From assembly GCF_003576645.1 (NCBI RefSeq), contig NC_044916.1, positions 10,241,930-10,305,929 on the forward strand: a DNA stretch of 64,000 nt. The letters are read 5' to 3'. This document shows positions 46,791 through 59,000 of the stretch, piece after piece. The notes under the pieces are model-generated. The model searched no databases. It was not told the origin of the DNA and was given only the letters and a program-made list of their open reading frames with translations. Position 1 is the stretch's first letter, and each line of letters opens with the position of its first letter. The stretch is from Ipomoea triloba. Its lineage: Eukaryota; Streptophyta; Magnoliopsida; Solanales; Convolvulaceae. The position numbers and the translations under genes are program-made.

Positions 46791-48024
46791 GGCTGTGCCA
46801 CACTGCCACTCTTTAAGTCAAATGATATTCTGAAATCTGAAATATGCAGAGTGATATATATAGAATTTTATATGGAGTGGTATTTTCAAGGGTAAATTAG
46901 AAATATTCTGGGTGTTTGGTTCAATGAAATATGAGATTACTTTTAAGTAATAGAATTACATCTTGAAGGGTAATGGAGATGATAAGAAGGTAAGATTACC
47001 TATATTGATTTGGATTATGAGAATATATTATTACATCCTTTGGTTAAGAGTTATATTTTTGATTATATGAATCAATTTACTACAATGTCCCAATAATATA
47101 TATATATATATATATAGAGGTAAAGTTCAGGTGAGGACAATATCCCACATGAGAAGTGTAGACTATTGTCAACCATTCAATTATTAAGATCTATGACTGT
47201 GATTGCACAATTGGGATGAGTAAAATCTGCAAGTGAAGTGCAATAATAACGAAAGAAGTAAGCTGTGTAAGGAAGGTAAAAAAGTAAAAATAAGTTTATA
47301 GTGCAAGCCTTTTCGATGGAAACCTCGTGAAACGAGACCCCATTCTCTTTAGTTTCCTTTCATAGTTCACACCATTACCTTTTGCATTGACTCGATAAAA
47401 ATCTTCATTCACCACACAAGAATTCCAAGTGCACCCGTTGTATCCCCAATCGAAGCCATGGCCGATGCACCCCCAAGACGCAGCAAACAGAGAGCGTTGA
47501 GTAAAATAGGTATGTGTGTTACCCCTCTTTTTTTTGTTTGCTGCTAGAAGATTAGGCGACATGGGTAAAGTGGAAAATTGTGAATGAATCACAGGGTGTG
47601 GCGGGGGAAAGCGAAGTAGGTTGTCGGAGTTCAGGGTGGAAAACCCCCCTTTTCAGAACAGGGCTCGGCCTAGGGTTTACGGTGTTGCATAAGCGACGGG
47701 TTGTGGGTGTGCGAAGGAGAATTTCGAAGTGACAGTGTGTAAGAAGGCTGATTTCTTAGCAAATAAGGAATTAAAATAACTAGCGTGGACAAATGGGAAC
47801 ATGTGGGGTTGGGAAAAGAGGCTAGTATAGACACCAAAAGCGTAGAAAAGATCGTTAACGTGTGGGTTTAGAAAGTGTTTAATAGTGGGGTAATGTGGTA
47901 CCAAGAAAACAAATGTGAGCTGTAAAAGGGAATATGATGGAGGTGTTGTTGTCTTGAAAAAAATTAGTTAAAAATGCACAAAGGGGGACCACAGAACTAA
48001 ATAAGGATGGGAATACATCAATCG
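46791..48024. other. Repeat-rich intergenic DNA
   Basis: A MITE-like stretch near 46910-47050 starts GGGTGTTTGGTTCAATGAAA, resembling that at 26830. A stretch from about 47117 (AGAGGTAAAGTTCAGGTGAG) may be a Helitron-like 5' end, which is a weak guess. A 98-codon minus-strand frame at 47296-47592 has no family I recognise. Confidence 0.35.
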
Positions 48025-48595
48025 TTATATCGTGGACCACGGTGCACATAGCAATGTGCACCCTGGTCCAAAATGACGTCGTTTCGATGTTAGTGGACGC
48101 GGACGCGAATGACTCTACGGAATTCATTATCTATAATACACATAATCATTATCTAGAATACACAGAACGTTTGCCTAGAATACACATAATGTTTGCCCAG
48201 AATACACAGAATATTGACACAAAATACACAGAACTCATCCTCCTAACATTCGAATGCACAAACACATCACAACCTATGTTAATAACATGAATACACAAAA
48301 TATTGACACAAAATACACAGAACTCATTCTCCTAAACATTCGAATGCACAAACATATCACGACATGTGTTACTAACATGAATACATACAACGGTTGCCTA
48401 GAATACACAGAATGATTGCCTAGAATACACAGAACGATTACCTAGAATACACAGAATATTAACATAAATACATAGACCGGCCAAAATAGGAAACGTGATT
48501 TCCAAAAAAAAGGGACGGTTAGTTTACAATGCTCAAAACGACGTCGTTTACGTACGTGATACACATTGTTATGTGCACCGTGGTGCACGATATAA
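48025..48595. mobile_element. TIR element carrying an ACACAGAA-type repeat array
   Basis: The left end TTATATCGTGGACCACGGTG is matched by the inverse of CACCGTGGTGCACGATATAA ending at 48595. Next to each end lies GACGTCGTTT or CAAAACGACGTCGTTT. The middle holds an irregular array of 'gaatacacagaac' units (about 48135-48470). No target duplication is clear. Confidence 0.65.
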
Positions 48596-48639
48596 TTTGC
48601 CGGAATACATGGTGTGCGCATGATGTGTTATTATTATTA

Positions 48640-48862
48640 CTCCCTCCGTCCCATTTTATGTGACTGGTTCGGTTAACGAGACTTGACTAAAGATATTTTT
48701 AATCCAACTTTTCATAATATTAAGTTTAATATTAATATACAAAATTTATATATTTAGAAACTACACTAAAAGTACTATTAAACACAAAAAATAAAATTTA
48801 AAAATAAGTAAAAAATAAACCAATGAATAGTAAGTAGGACAGATAAAATGAGACAGAGTGAG
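48640..48862. mobile_element. Stowaway-type (Tc1/mariner) MITE
   Basis: Left end CTCCCTCCGTCCCATTTTAT, right end AAAATGAGACAGAGTGAG, with TA on both sides (48638-48639 and 48863-48864). This is the common plant CTCCCTCCGT family. Confidence 0.82.
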
Positions 48863-49156
48863 TATTATTTTTTGACTACTTTCTCAACTTATTGAAGCTC
48901 AATACTGAAGCACACGGTTAACGAGGATTGACTAAAGTTATTTTTAATCCAATTTTTCATAATATTAAGTGTAATATTAATATACAAAATTTATATATTT
49001 AGAAACTACACTAAAAGTACTATTAAACACAAAAAATAAAATTTAAAAATAAGTAGAAAATAAACCAATGAATAGTAAGTAGGACAGATAAAATGAGATG
49101 GGAGTATTATTTTTTGACTACTTTCTTAACTTATTGAAGCTCAATACTGAAGCACA
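48671..49156. repeat. 245-bp tandem duplication of MITE plus SINE sequence
   Basis: The stretch from GGTTAACGAGACTTGAC (48671) is repeated from 48916 with few changes, including the end of the Stowaway MITE and the start of a SINE (ACTTTCTCAACTTATTGAAG). Confidence 0.8.
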
Positions 49157-49247
49157 AAAAGTCAATACTGCCTCCACTGAGGCTCAAACCCACAACCTCC
49201 CATATGGAAGTACAACTTGGTGCCGCTAGACCACAAGATCTTGGCCA
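49110..49247 (-). mobile_element. SINE (family 1)
   Basis: Read on the minus strand: box A CTTGTGGTCTAGCGGCA, box B GGGTTTGAGCCTCAGTGGAG, and the tail TTAAGAAAGTAGTC. Confidence 0.75.
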
Positions 49248-50939
49248 TGATGTGTTATTTTTTAAATCCAATTTGGTGAGTGTAGTGAAAGGTGATGAGC
49301 TGTAGTGTGGGGGTTATACAGTGTGTATTTGTGCTCCTGTGTGCCTTTGGTAGTAGTTTGTGTGCATTTGTGTATATGGTAGTGTGGTTGAATGTTAGTA
49401 GCATGTGTGCATTGTGTTAGTGTGCAATTGTGCATTTCAGAATATCACAAGTGCATTTATATGGGTATATGGTGTTCATGTGCATTTATATGGGTATATT
49501 GTGTTTGTGTGCATTTATTTAAATAGAGTACCATGCGTGGGTGTATATGGTGTTCGTGTGTATTTGAACATATTGTCTGTGCTAGCATAGGACACAAGAA
49601 GTAAGGGGTGACTTTGCATTATTTCGTGTATGATGTCTGCATTGGTAGGGGTTGTAGTGATCGAATTTAATATCTAATGCATCAAGCATTTTCATTAATA
49701 GGTGTGTATTGATATGATTTTATTATTACTAGTATTTTATCCGTGCGATGCATGTCATGAAAAATTTAAGTATAAATGTTATGATTTTTCAGATCAAACG
49801 TTATTTTGACTATAAAAGTAACTAATCAAAACTACAAATTATTAATTTTTTTTTTTGTGAATTATTAAAAAACTAATCAAAATTAGAAACAATTAAAATT
49901 TTAGTACACAGACCGTAGCTACATAAAATTTAAAAGACAGCACATTAATGCACAAAACGTCAAAAAGGGGAAAAAATAAATTAGACATGAGCCGAAAAAA
50001 ACATACGAACGTGAATACAGTAAAAAAAAAAAAACACCCTTCAAAATAAATCAACACACACTATGTAATTGAATAACGACAAGACACATTGACATACACA
50101 GTAACACACAGGGGCAAACACACTAAACTCACTATAATTAGCCATCACACACAAAATTTTACCACCATTCACAACCAAACCAAAAACCACAAACACTGCT
50201 AACATGCCAAAAAGAAAACGCACAGGAAATTTAAAAAAAAAAAAAAAAAAAACAGGCCATAGCTAGATAAACTATAGAGAGAACCAACTTGTCAACAAAA
50301 CTTTTGGAGAAAAGAAAATATTATTTCAAAGTTGCTGAGGATATTACTACTCACTTGAAAGAGCAGCAGAATTGGATAGATGATCACATCTGTGGCTCAT
50401 TTATTAGAGGTAATTCTCGTAAAAGCATAGTCTGCATCTTTATGGAGAGTTGAAACAATCAAGGAGAGGTTTGAGATTGACTGAGCTATGCACCGTACCA
50501 AAGCTGAAAAAGGAAAGTGCCAACATTTCCAAGAGGGATTTGAGAGTATTGGGTTTAGCATGGAAGTAGTGAACAAAAATATAATGTGCAGTGAGAGGAT
50601 TGTGGGTGTATATGGTGTTTGTGTGCATTTGAACAAATTGTCATTGTGCTAACATAGGACACATCAAGTAAGGGGTGATTGTGCATTATTTGGTGTATGA
50701 TGTGTGCATTTATGTTTGTTAGTAATGTGCATTAGTAGGGGTTGTAGTGAACGGATTTAATATCTAATGCATCAAGCTTTTTCATTAGTAGGTGTGCATT
50801 GGTGTGATTTTATTATTACTAGTATTTGCCACTTTGGAGCAAGAGCTCACGACTTCAATCAGCTCACAAGTTCCTCGCAAGATAACGGACGGCCAACCAT
50901 ATTTACAACCAATCATAGCAATAAATACAAGTATTTCAA
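49248..50939. repeat. GT-rich repetitive DNA with a duplicated 180-bp segment
   Basis: The stretches at 49560-49740 and 50635-50825 share 'aggacaca..aagtaaggggtga' through TTTTATTATTACTAGTATTT. Between are irregular GTGTGCATTT units and AT-rich DNA. The CTAG end after an AT-rich run could be a Helitron end, but the hairpin is not convincing. No gene is supported. Confidence 0.5.
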
Positions 50940-52010
50940 AATTATAACTACAAAACTGTAATGTTGAGAAGAAATCAAACTAGGTGGCTCCGAGTCGGAT
51001 GAGTCGAGGTCGGCCGTGGCAGGGTCGTCACCGAAGAAGTCACCCTCGACTTTCTCTGAGGTGTTGTCTTCAGACTCGTCTTCGGATGTGGAGGGAAGCT
51101 CGGTCACTATGACTCTAGGAGGAGGAGGATGAGGGTGGCGTCTAAAGCTAATGTCGGCCAAGGCCGCCTCGGTGACCAACACAGCATTGTCGAGCAAACC
51201 GTCAAAAACCACTAGTGAGGAGGCCCAAGCTCTTTGGGGCTCTATATTTGCAAAAATATCCCCCAAGGGACACCAAACGAGAGGGAAGGACCGGTGGATA
51301 CAAAGACAAACTGTGATTTCCAACTTTTATTAGAAGACTTGGGCTCATGAAAGATTTTTCTATTAGGGCGAGTCGAGAAGCCCACGAATCCCTTACCACA
51401 AGTGGCCGAAGAGCACCTAATGTTGAAGTAAATGTTGAAAAGATCTAAGGATGGAGACACACGTTTTTGGGCACACCTAACCAAAAAAGCTGCTAGGAGA
51501 CGGTGGGAATTCGGCACTTGTTGCCTCGGGGAAATGCCATAAAAATTGAGAACATTCACTACAAAAGGGTGGAGAGGAAAAGGAAGGCCCATCTCGAGGG
51601 ACCTAAGGTGAATGCCGAAAAAAATGAGGGGAGGGGGGGCTCTAAAATAGTGCTCCCGGGAAGAGGTACCACCATCTCAATGGTAAGCCCGACTAAAGAC
51701 CGAGCGCATGCAACATCACACTCATATAAGGAAATGGGGGCCCCATGAGGAATGGTGGGGTCAAGTTCGGTGTATTTTCCCCGTTGAAAAGGTTCGGGAG
51801 ACTAGTGAGCATGATGGCACGGATAGGCCGAGCCGCTATAGGTTGATGAAGAAGCATAACGACCTCGACGGGTGGAGGGGGTAATTGATCTAAAGAAATA
51901 GGGTCGTCACTATCCATGGGCAAGTCAAGAAAGCTAATGGAGTCCAACAAACTTACATAGGGGTTGGGGAGAGTCAATGCAATGGAAGGAAACATATGGA
52001 ACTCTAAAAG
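50940..52010 (-). pseudogene. Antisense 'putative gypsy type transposon' ORF (Transposase_28-like)
   Basis: On the minus strand, frames at 51995-51693, 51592-51242 and 51323-50940 together encode a domain I recognise as the plant gypsy-associated Transposase_28 type: GLPFPLHPFVVNVLNFYGIS, PNSHRLLAAFLVRC and VSPSLDLFNIYFNI. A C-terminal acidic, Pro- and Ser-rich part follows (TELPSTSEDESEDNTSEK). Frameshifts break the gene. It lies directly upstream of, and antisense to, the gag region at 52550, as part of one Tat-like element. Function is unknown. Confidence 0.65.
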
Positions 52011-52549
52011 GATGGAGTTACTAACCCGACTTTAAGAAGAAATGGAGTGGAAACTTGAAGAAGGAAGACTCGGCCTTGGGGGTGGGATCGATACGAAAAG
52101 TCGTGTGGATCTAACTGACTAAGAAGTTGAAAATACGCAACAATGGTGACCACTGGAAGTCGTCAGGGTCAAGGTCAAGGTAGAATGCAACCTCAGGTAC
52201 AAGTGAATCGTACTGTGAGGCAAACTGTTTCTCAGGGGAGGGACCTGTGAGAGAAACTTTCTCGACCCCATGTTGGTGACTTGCGAGAGTAACTTAGTCG
52301 CCAGAATTCCCGTGCTCAGAGTGAGCAAGTGAGTGGACGCCCCTATCGCTGAGGAGGTCCGAGCTGAGGAGGTGCCTCCGCCTCCACCACTCGCGCCAGC
52401 AAGACCTAGCATTCTTGAGGCGCTCACTCGAATGGTAGATTTGTACGAGCGAGAGTTGCTCGTTCGAGAGAGGGATGTGCCTCAGGGGACTCATTAGAAG
52501 CAGTCTCGGTCTGTTCGGCCGGTAGCGCAAGAAAGGTCAGCTGCTTCGT

Positions 52550-54400
52550 GCCGATCTCCGGTTCGAGCTGGGTCAAGAGGCCCGTATCAATCCGCCTTAG
52601 ATAGGTTGGGAAATCAAGAGATGCCGGGCAATGGAAATCTGAATGCACATGAGGTGCTAAGGGAGATCGCTCCTAACGAGCCTAGAAATAGGTGTGAGCG
52701 AAGGTACGGAGATGTTCAAAGGCAAGTCGAGGAACACTTAGTTCATGAGAGTAGTGGAGAATCGCCGGCTGGCCGAGGGCGAAGGCTGGATGAGGTTGTC
52801 GCGTTAGCTAGACAGGTCCATGATCTGCAGGATCAAGTGAATGGAATGACGGGAAATGCTCGGTCTTTCCTAAGGGCCTATCCATTCTCTCAATCAATCA
52901 TGGCTTATAGGACCCCGACGAAGTTCAAGTTACCTGAGAATTTGACATATAATGGAACGGGCAATCCCAAAGAGCATTTGATTAGTTTTCAAGCTCGAAT
53001 GCAAATCCATGGACCTGAAAGTCCTTTGATGTGTAAGGCCTTCCTAACTACGTTAGTTGGCGCAACACAAAGATGGTGCATGAAATTGCCTGATCATTTA
53101 GTGAGCAGTTTCGAGCAGTTGGCCGAGCTTTTCTTAACCAATTATGCCGCCAATCTGTGACCTAAGAAGAACTTCATGTATCTATCTGGAATTAAGCAGG
53201 ATCTTAATGAGCCACTTAGGTCGTTCCTGGCTAGATGGCAAAAAGAGGTTCAAGCGGTCGACGACCTAGAAGATAACACGTTACTAATCTTGTTCATGGA
53301 GAACCTGAGGTTGGGTAAGTTGTATACCAACCTCCATACTGAATTGCCGACCTCGTATGCTCATGCCATCCAAAGAGCCAATCGACATGCTGATGCAGAG
53401 GACGAAGGAGGGTCTTCTCGACCCAAAAAGCCTGGGATGGAGGAACAACGAGCGGGAAAATTTGATAAGAGTCGGCTGGGCCGCCAAGAGACTGGTCAGA
53501 ACCCTGAAAGATTGGGTATTCCGCGGTTTCGCCAGCAACCGGTCACGGTCCAAGAAGTTCAAGCTCTACCCTCGCCGCCTGAGGTACGACCAGGTGATAA
53601 GCCCGAGACCGCGGGCCAATGTTTAGGAACCGACAAGTATTGTTGGTTGCATCGCTCGATCACTCATTCGACCAAAGAGTGTGTTTTCTAAAGGAAGGAA
53701 ATAGAGGCTATCATCCAAAGGAGTGCGCCAACTCCTCCAAACCAATGGCGTCAAGGTCTGCCATGGCAACGCAGAAACTTGAGCTAGTCTGGGAGGGTAA
53801 CCGTGACAAAGGAAAGCAACCCGCATCGGGGGAAGAGGAAGAAAATTGGAAGCATAAGAACGTCATTCATATGATTGTTGGGGGACCTAAAGGAGGCGAC
53901 TCGACCGAATCAAGGAAAGCTTGGGCTTGGCAGCTATATGTCGGAGCCGTGTATGGACGAGAGGTCAACACGAAGAATGTATGTCATTAACTCATTACTT
54001 TTACAGATGAAGACCTACCCTTAGGGGCCGGTCGTCATCGAGATGCTTTGGTTATAGCTATGGACATAGTCAGCACCGTCGTGAGACAGGTGCTGGTAGA
54101 CACGGGTAGCAGTGTCAACGTGCTGTATTTAGATACTTTCAATAAGTTGGGGTTGGATAGAGATGTTCTAAGACCGGTCATGACTTGCTTGGCGGGGTTC
54201 AAGGGCGACTTAATTGAGGTAAAAGGTTCCATAAAACTGACGGTCGAGCTAGGCACTTACCCAAATGTTAAATCCATGGAGATGGAGTTTGTGGTCATCC
54301 AACTGGAATGTTCTCACAATGTCATCCAACTAGTGCTAGCCACATTGTGTTTCCTTTTCTTGGCACACTCCTTTCTTCTGGACATGATTTCCCTACAAAG
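52550..54400 (+). mobile_element. Ty3/gypsy (Tat-like) gag and protease fragment
   Basis: Gag is read at 52606-53691 with one in-frame TGA at 53158-53160. It shows PFSQSIMAYRTPTKFKLPE, NPKEHLISFQARM, CKAFLTTLVGATQRW and PKKNFMYLSGIKQ. A frameshift near 53690 follows. The protease frame runs from about 54003 and has DEDLPLGAG and the active-site block VLVDTGSSVNVLYLDTFNKL. Sequence similarity stops near 54330, so reverse transcriptase and integrase are missing. Neither LTR is identified. The element is inactive. Confidence 0.82.
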
Positions 54401-54845
54401 TCTTTCAAACAAATAATACCATTTTTCCATGATTCACAAATGAACAATGTAGCACAACACTCCACAATTCTTACCACACTCAAAACAAAAACAATCACAA
54501 GACTTGCCACACAAACTCTTCTTTTTCCTCTCTTTTTTTTTCGAATTTCTTCCTCATTTTTTCAAAAATTTCTCTCTTCTTTTTGTCAACAAGTAAACTT
54601 ATCTTCTTCAAGGCAACAATGGAGTCAAAAGCATGTAAACTATCAAGAATGAATCAACAAGCATGGCAAGAGTGCAATTCTTGTCACAAAAGATCATGAA
54701 AAACATGTAGGAACACAATTCTAACTTATCAACATGAAAATGTGTCCAAGCCCCCGACTTAGGCACGAAAACGTTAATATCCCTTAATGATCGGTACGAG
54801 GTCGATTGCAACACTATCCAATTGCTTGAATCTTGAAAGTATTGA
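54401..54845. other. Unannotated DNA after the gypsy fragment
   Basis: Pyrimidine-rich sequence with no recognisable gene or element end. Confidence 0.35.
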
Positions 54846-55165
54846 AACTTGGATTACTGTTTCATTACCGCAAATAAGATTCATCTTGTGTTGCAAAACA
54901 GTGGAAAGATGAATTGGGTTCCAGTTTATGATGAATGCATGAATTATTTAGCAAAAACTTGCCTTCCTTTAAATAGGTTCTCGCTTGTAAGTTATAATGG
55001 TATCACATCAAATGGACTCTCGTCTTTTCTCTCTATCTATCCATCGCTTCAATACTTGGCCCTTAAACAGATTGGTTTCCTGAATGATGAGATTATCGAG
55101 AAATTGTGATATGCTGAAAGAGCTTGACATGGAAAACACTAGATTAGGAGGAAAGTTGCAGTAAA
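54846..55165 (+). pseudogene. Fragment of a leucine-rich-repeat (F-box-like) gene
   Basis: A frame from about 54849 to 55109 reads as LRR-like sequence (SSFLSIYPSLQYLALKQIGF, then LNDEIIEKL). It is followed in another frame by a stretch like MLKELDMENTRLGGKLQ. The spacing fits plant F-box/LRR proteins, but there is no F-box, start or partner exon. The frame break near 55107 supports a relic. Confidence 0.45.
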
Positions 55166-56015
55166 TGACGAAAGTTAGGGCATGCCATAGTTTGGAGAAT
55201 GCGTGCGAGTATACATTTCTATCATATACTTAAGTATATAATATTATCTATGATAATATATATTTGGGGCAAGGTATCTAATATTATCAATGATAATAAA
55301 TTATGTTAATTTGTGGATCACTAGGTTTCGTGGGAGACTCCAAATTACTTATATCAAGTTAAATATAATGGTTAATTCATGGTTGCGGCCATGCGCGCCG
55401 GCCACGACCTTAACATTACCTAACGGTGGTACGGGACTGCCACGCTCACTACCTCGATTGAACCGAACGCTTACTCTCTCTCGTTGTTGACTCCTGACAA
55501 CTCAGAGAGTGAGGGACTAATGATGTGGATATTGAAAACGACCAAATAATAGGAACCCTGAGTCTAGGAGTGCATAGCCCGAGGCATAAGAAGATAGCTC
55601 GAGCAGCTAGGGTCCAAGACCCGGAGCAGATTTCCGGGGCCCAGAATGATGGGCTTTGACTTATTCTTGATGGTCCACTGCGTAGGCCTCGACTTAGTCT
55701 TGTGACCTACCATAACTATAGGGGAGTTTTTTTTTTTTTTTTTTTTTTTTTTNTTTTTTTTTTTTTTTTTTTTTTTTTTAAAGGAACTATAGGGGATTTG
55801 TTTGCCCACATCTTATATAAATATTGCATTGTCTTCGCATACAAATCATGTTCAATTACATCTCAAATCCACTTGTAATCTCATTGCACTCTTCATTAAT
55901 ACAACTCTTGTCTTCTCAAGTTCAATATCTTGTCTTTATTACTTTTTTTTTATTATCAGATTATTTGATTTTACCTACCCGGATTAATTTAATCCATCAC
56001 CAGGAATCACTTAGC
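55166..56015. other. Unannotated intergenic DNA with a long T-run
   Basis: A poly(T) tract of about 55 bases with one N (55753) lies at 55728-55779. No gene is supported. The 3' flank of the alcohol dehydrogenase gene is at the right end. Confidence 0.4.
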
Positions 56016-59000
56016 CTAGAACTTGATTAAAACCTTGACGCAATCTGGATTTTTTAAGTACTCTAACGCTTCGTTCGCTTCATGTAGTGAAAATTCTTGA
56101 CTACTCAATTCATCTAATTTAATTTCCTGCAAGAAATTGTTTAGAAATTAGAAAACTTTTTATGGAAATAGTAGGATCAAACAAACACTAACTACAACTA
56201 TATTTCTTATTTCTGAACATGAATAGATCTTCCTCATATGGCAAAAATTAATAATTAAAAAAAAAAAAAAAAACAGGTAGCTAGGCTGATTTATGCAAAA
56301 AACATACCTTAGTTATGCATTTATTTATGATGGAAGGAAGGTCAGATCGGATCCTGACGCCCCCGTAGATAGAGCCCTTCAAAGTCCGACCAAACATTAA
56401 GGGAACGTAATTCATTTCCCAATCAATCTGTAGTCCTGCTCCAAGCAAAATCACTGTCCCAAATCCCTACAAATTTTCAATTATATTAACATTAGTAGGG
56501 TCGTTCAGCCAAGTACTTGCTTAAGAAATAATCCTTATTAATACCATGGAACAGAGTTTATAATGCATTGTAAACTCTGGTGCATATGTATTTGTAAGTT
56601 TTTTTTATCTTTGTGTTTTGTGTTATAAAATTATGTACCTTAAGAGTATGGATTTTGTACCTGAAACATATTAATAATTGTCTTATGTTATGAATTTTGT
56701 GTCTTGTGTTGTGAAATTCAGTGCGTATGAACACAAATTATGTACCTAAATTGGATTTGAAAAATAAGTAAATATATAACATGTATATATATTTGTCTCG
56801 TGTTATGATTTTTGTGTCTTATGTTATGAAATCTTTACTTTATGAGTATGAATTTTATACATCTTCGTTTCAGTATAAGATCTATAATGTTATGTAAACC
56901 TTGACCTATGATATAAATTGTCTTAAGGGCTATTGCTAACTCAATCTATCTGCAAGTAAATGATATGATCTTATCTTCTTATGCAATTTTCATGATGAAT
57001 GATGTACGTAGGATGGATACCTGAGTACGGGACCAAATTGGTCCTCCTTTTATTTTACCGTTTGATATCCATTAGATTGGGACCAAATTGGTAATTTCAT
57101 TATAGTCAAGGGACCATTTCAGTCAAAAATTAATTACCAAAATGGTCCCTTTACTATTTCAAAATTATCAATTTAGCCCCAATTTAACAGTCGTTTAACA
57201 CTAAAATAAACGGAGGACCAAAATAGTTAAAATTTTCAAAGTCTGAAGACTTAATTGGGCAAGAAAGATTGTTGAAGACTAAATTGGTAATTTCGCAATA
57301 GTCGATGAATCATTTCGGTAATAAACTCTTCATTTATAACGATCGAGTGAAATTAGGACCAAAAACAAAGAAATCTGAACTCAATTCCTTGTAAATTATT
57401 ATTTTTTTTGGGTAAATCATGAGGGGGTCTGGATTTTTTTTCTGTCTATTTAACCCGAATTATCTCAAAAATCATCATTACAAAGGAACTTATTTACCAC
57501 TTTAGCTATCTTTGGATTGGTAAATACTCTTTCCTACTTGTAAATACTCTTCTTTCCTCGTTCTTTAAAGCAACCCCCCCAATCCCTTTTCTTTCTAGAT
57601 CTAAAAAATCATTAAAATACGTAGCCTCTAAGAGAATATTTCTTGGTAAATTAGGAGTAGGTTTAAGTTTTATTTTGTAATAAGAAGACGGAGCGCAAGA
57701 TTACAAGTTTCAACTATAGGATCGAGAAATGATCATTTCTTTATCTTCTTTCCTTATATTTACTTAAGTTTGAATCTTGTACATGTTATAAGTAATTAAG
57801 GTTTTGGTGCTTAATTAATTATGGACTATATTGTTTCAAAAAAAAAATTATATATGTATTCTATATATTTCCCTATTTTGATATTTGATACTTAATTGTT
57901 CTTTAATTATTATATATGATTTGTTAGCTTAGTTTCTAGTAGTTGTTATGTGAAAAATGAATTTAATAATAATATTGAGACATGTGTATGACCTATTTGA
58001 TCCATATTCTAAGATATTGATTCAAATGCTGATAGTGCTTTCTCTGCAATCAGTATTCACTATTAAGTATGTAAAAATGCAACACACATTGTTCAGAAAT
58101 GCACTAATGTACCAAAAAAATGCACCACACCTAATGGTGCATTTCTGGACACTTTGTGGTGCATTTATGCGTGCTTAATGGTTAGTGACCGCACAGTCAC
58201 ATGAAAAGCACTGTCGGCACAGGAACCTGGACCTTATTCCTAAATTAAATTAAATTTGTTTATTGTTTTGAATTGAAAAAGATAATGAAATCATATCCCT
58301 AATTAAAATTTAAAATTACCTTTCTGGTTGCTTCAATAGCTTGGTTGATCATCAAGTCGGGGACGTCGGTGCACTCAAACAAGTAATCAACGCCCAGTCC
58401 ACCCGTAGCTTCTTTCACCATTTCTGAAATGCTTTTATCCTCACAATTCTTTGCATTTATGAACTCTGTCACGCCAAAAATCTTTCCCTTCTCTTCCTTC
58501 TTATCGTGAATGTCAATTCCAATTATTTTCGCCGCTCCTCGTTCTCTTGCTCCCTCTACCACCTGCAATTCTCTTTTCTTTTAATTTCGGAAAAAAAGTT
58601 TAAAAGCTCGATAGGTACTTAGCGATTAGCTGATTGAGTTAGTATATTTAAGTAGTTTATAATATTAGCTGATTGTCAAAATGTGTTTGATAAATTAATT
58701 GTTAACTAATAGCTGATTACATACAAAATAACTTTCTCAAAACATTGATCGAAAAAACTGATTTGAGCAGCTTTCGAATTTTATAATTTTGGAGCAATAA
58801 GTTGTTACAAAAAACCTAATTAATTAAACACTTATATTGGATGTTTAACCAAATCAAACACTAATAATGATCAAATAAGTCAAAATTAACTATGTTGTCA
58901 AACATAATCTATAATTTCTTTTTTTTTTTTGAATACTACTAACTCTATTAGAGGATCGAACCCACCACTTTCCGTATAAAGGAAAGGGTTTGATGCCACT

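Noticed and set aside
47117..47250. Possible Helitron 5' end
   Set aside because: The start resembles some plant Helitron ends, but no CTRR end with a preceding hairpin could be tied to it, so no element is called.
48135..48470. Irregular array of 'gaatacacagaac' units considered as a CRISPR-like array
   Set aside because: The unit spacing is irregular, there are no distinct spacers and the genome is eukaryotic. It is a degenerate repeat inside a TIR element.
55564..55809. Lysine-rich minus-strand frame across the poly(T) tract
   Set aside because: It is an artefact of a homopolymer that also contains an N.
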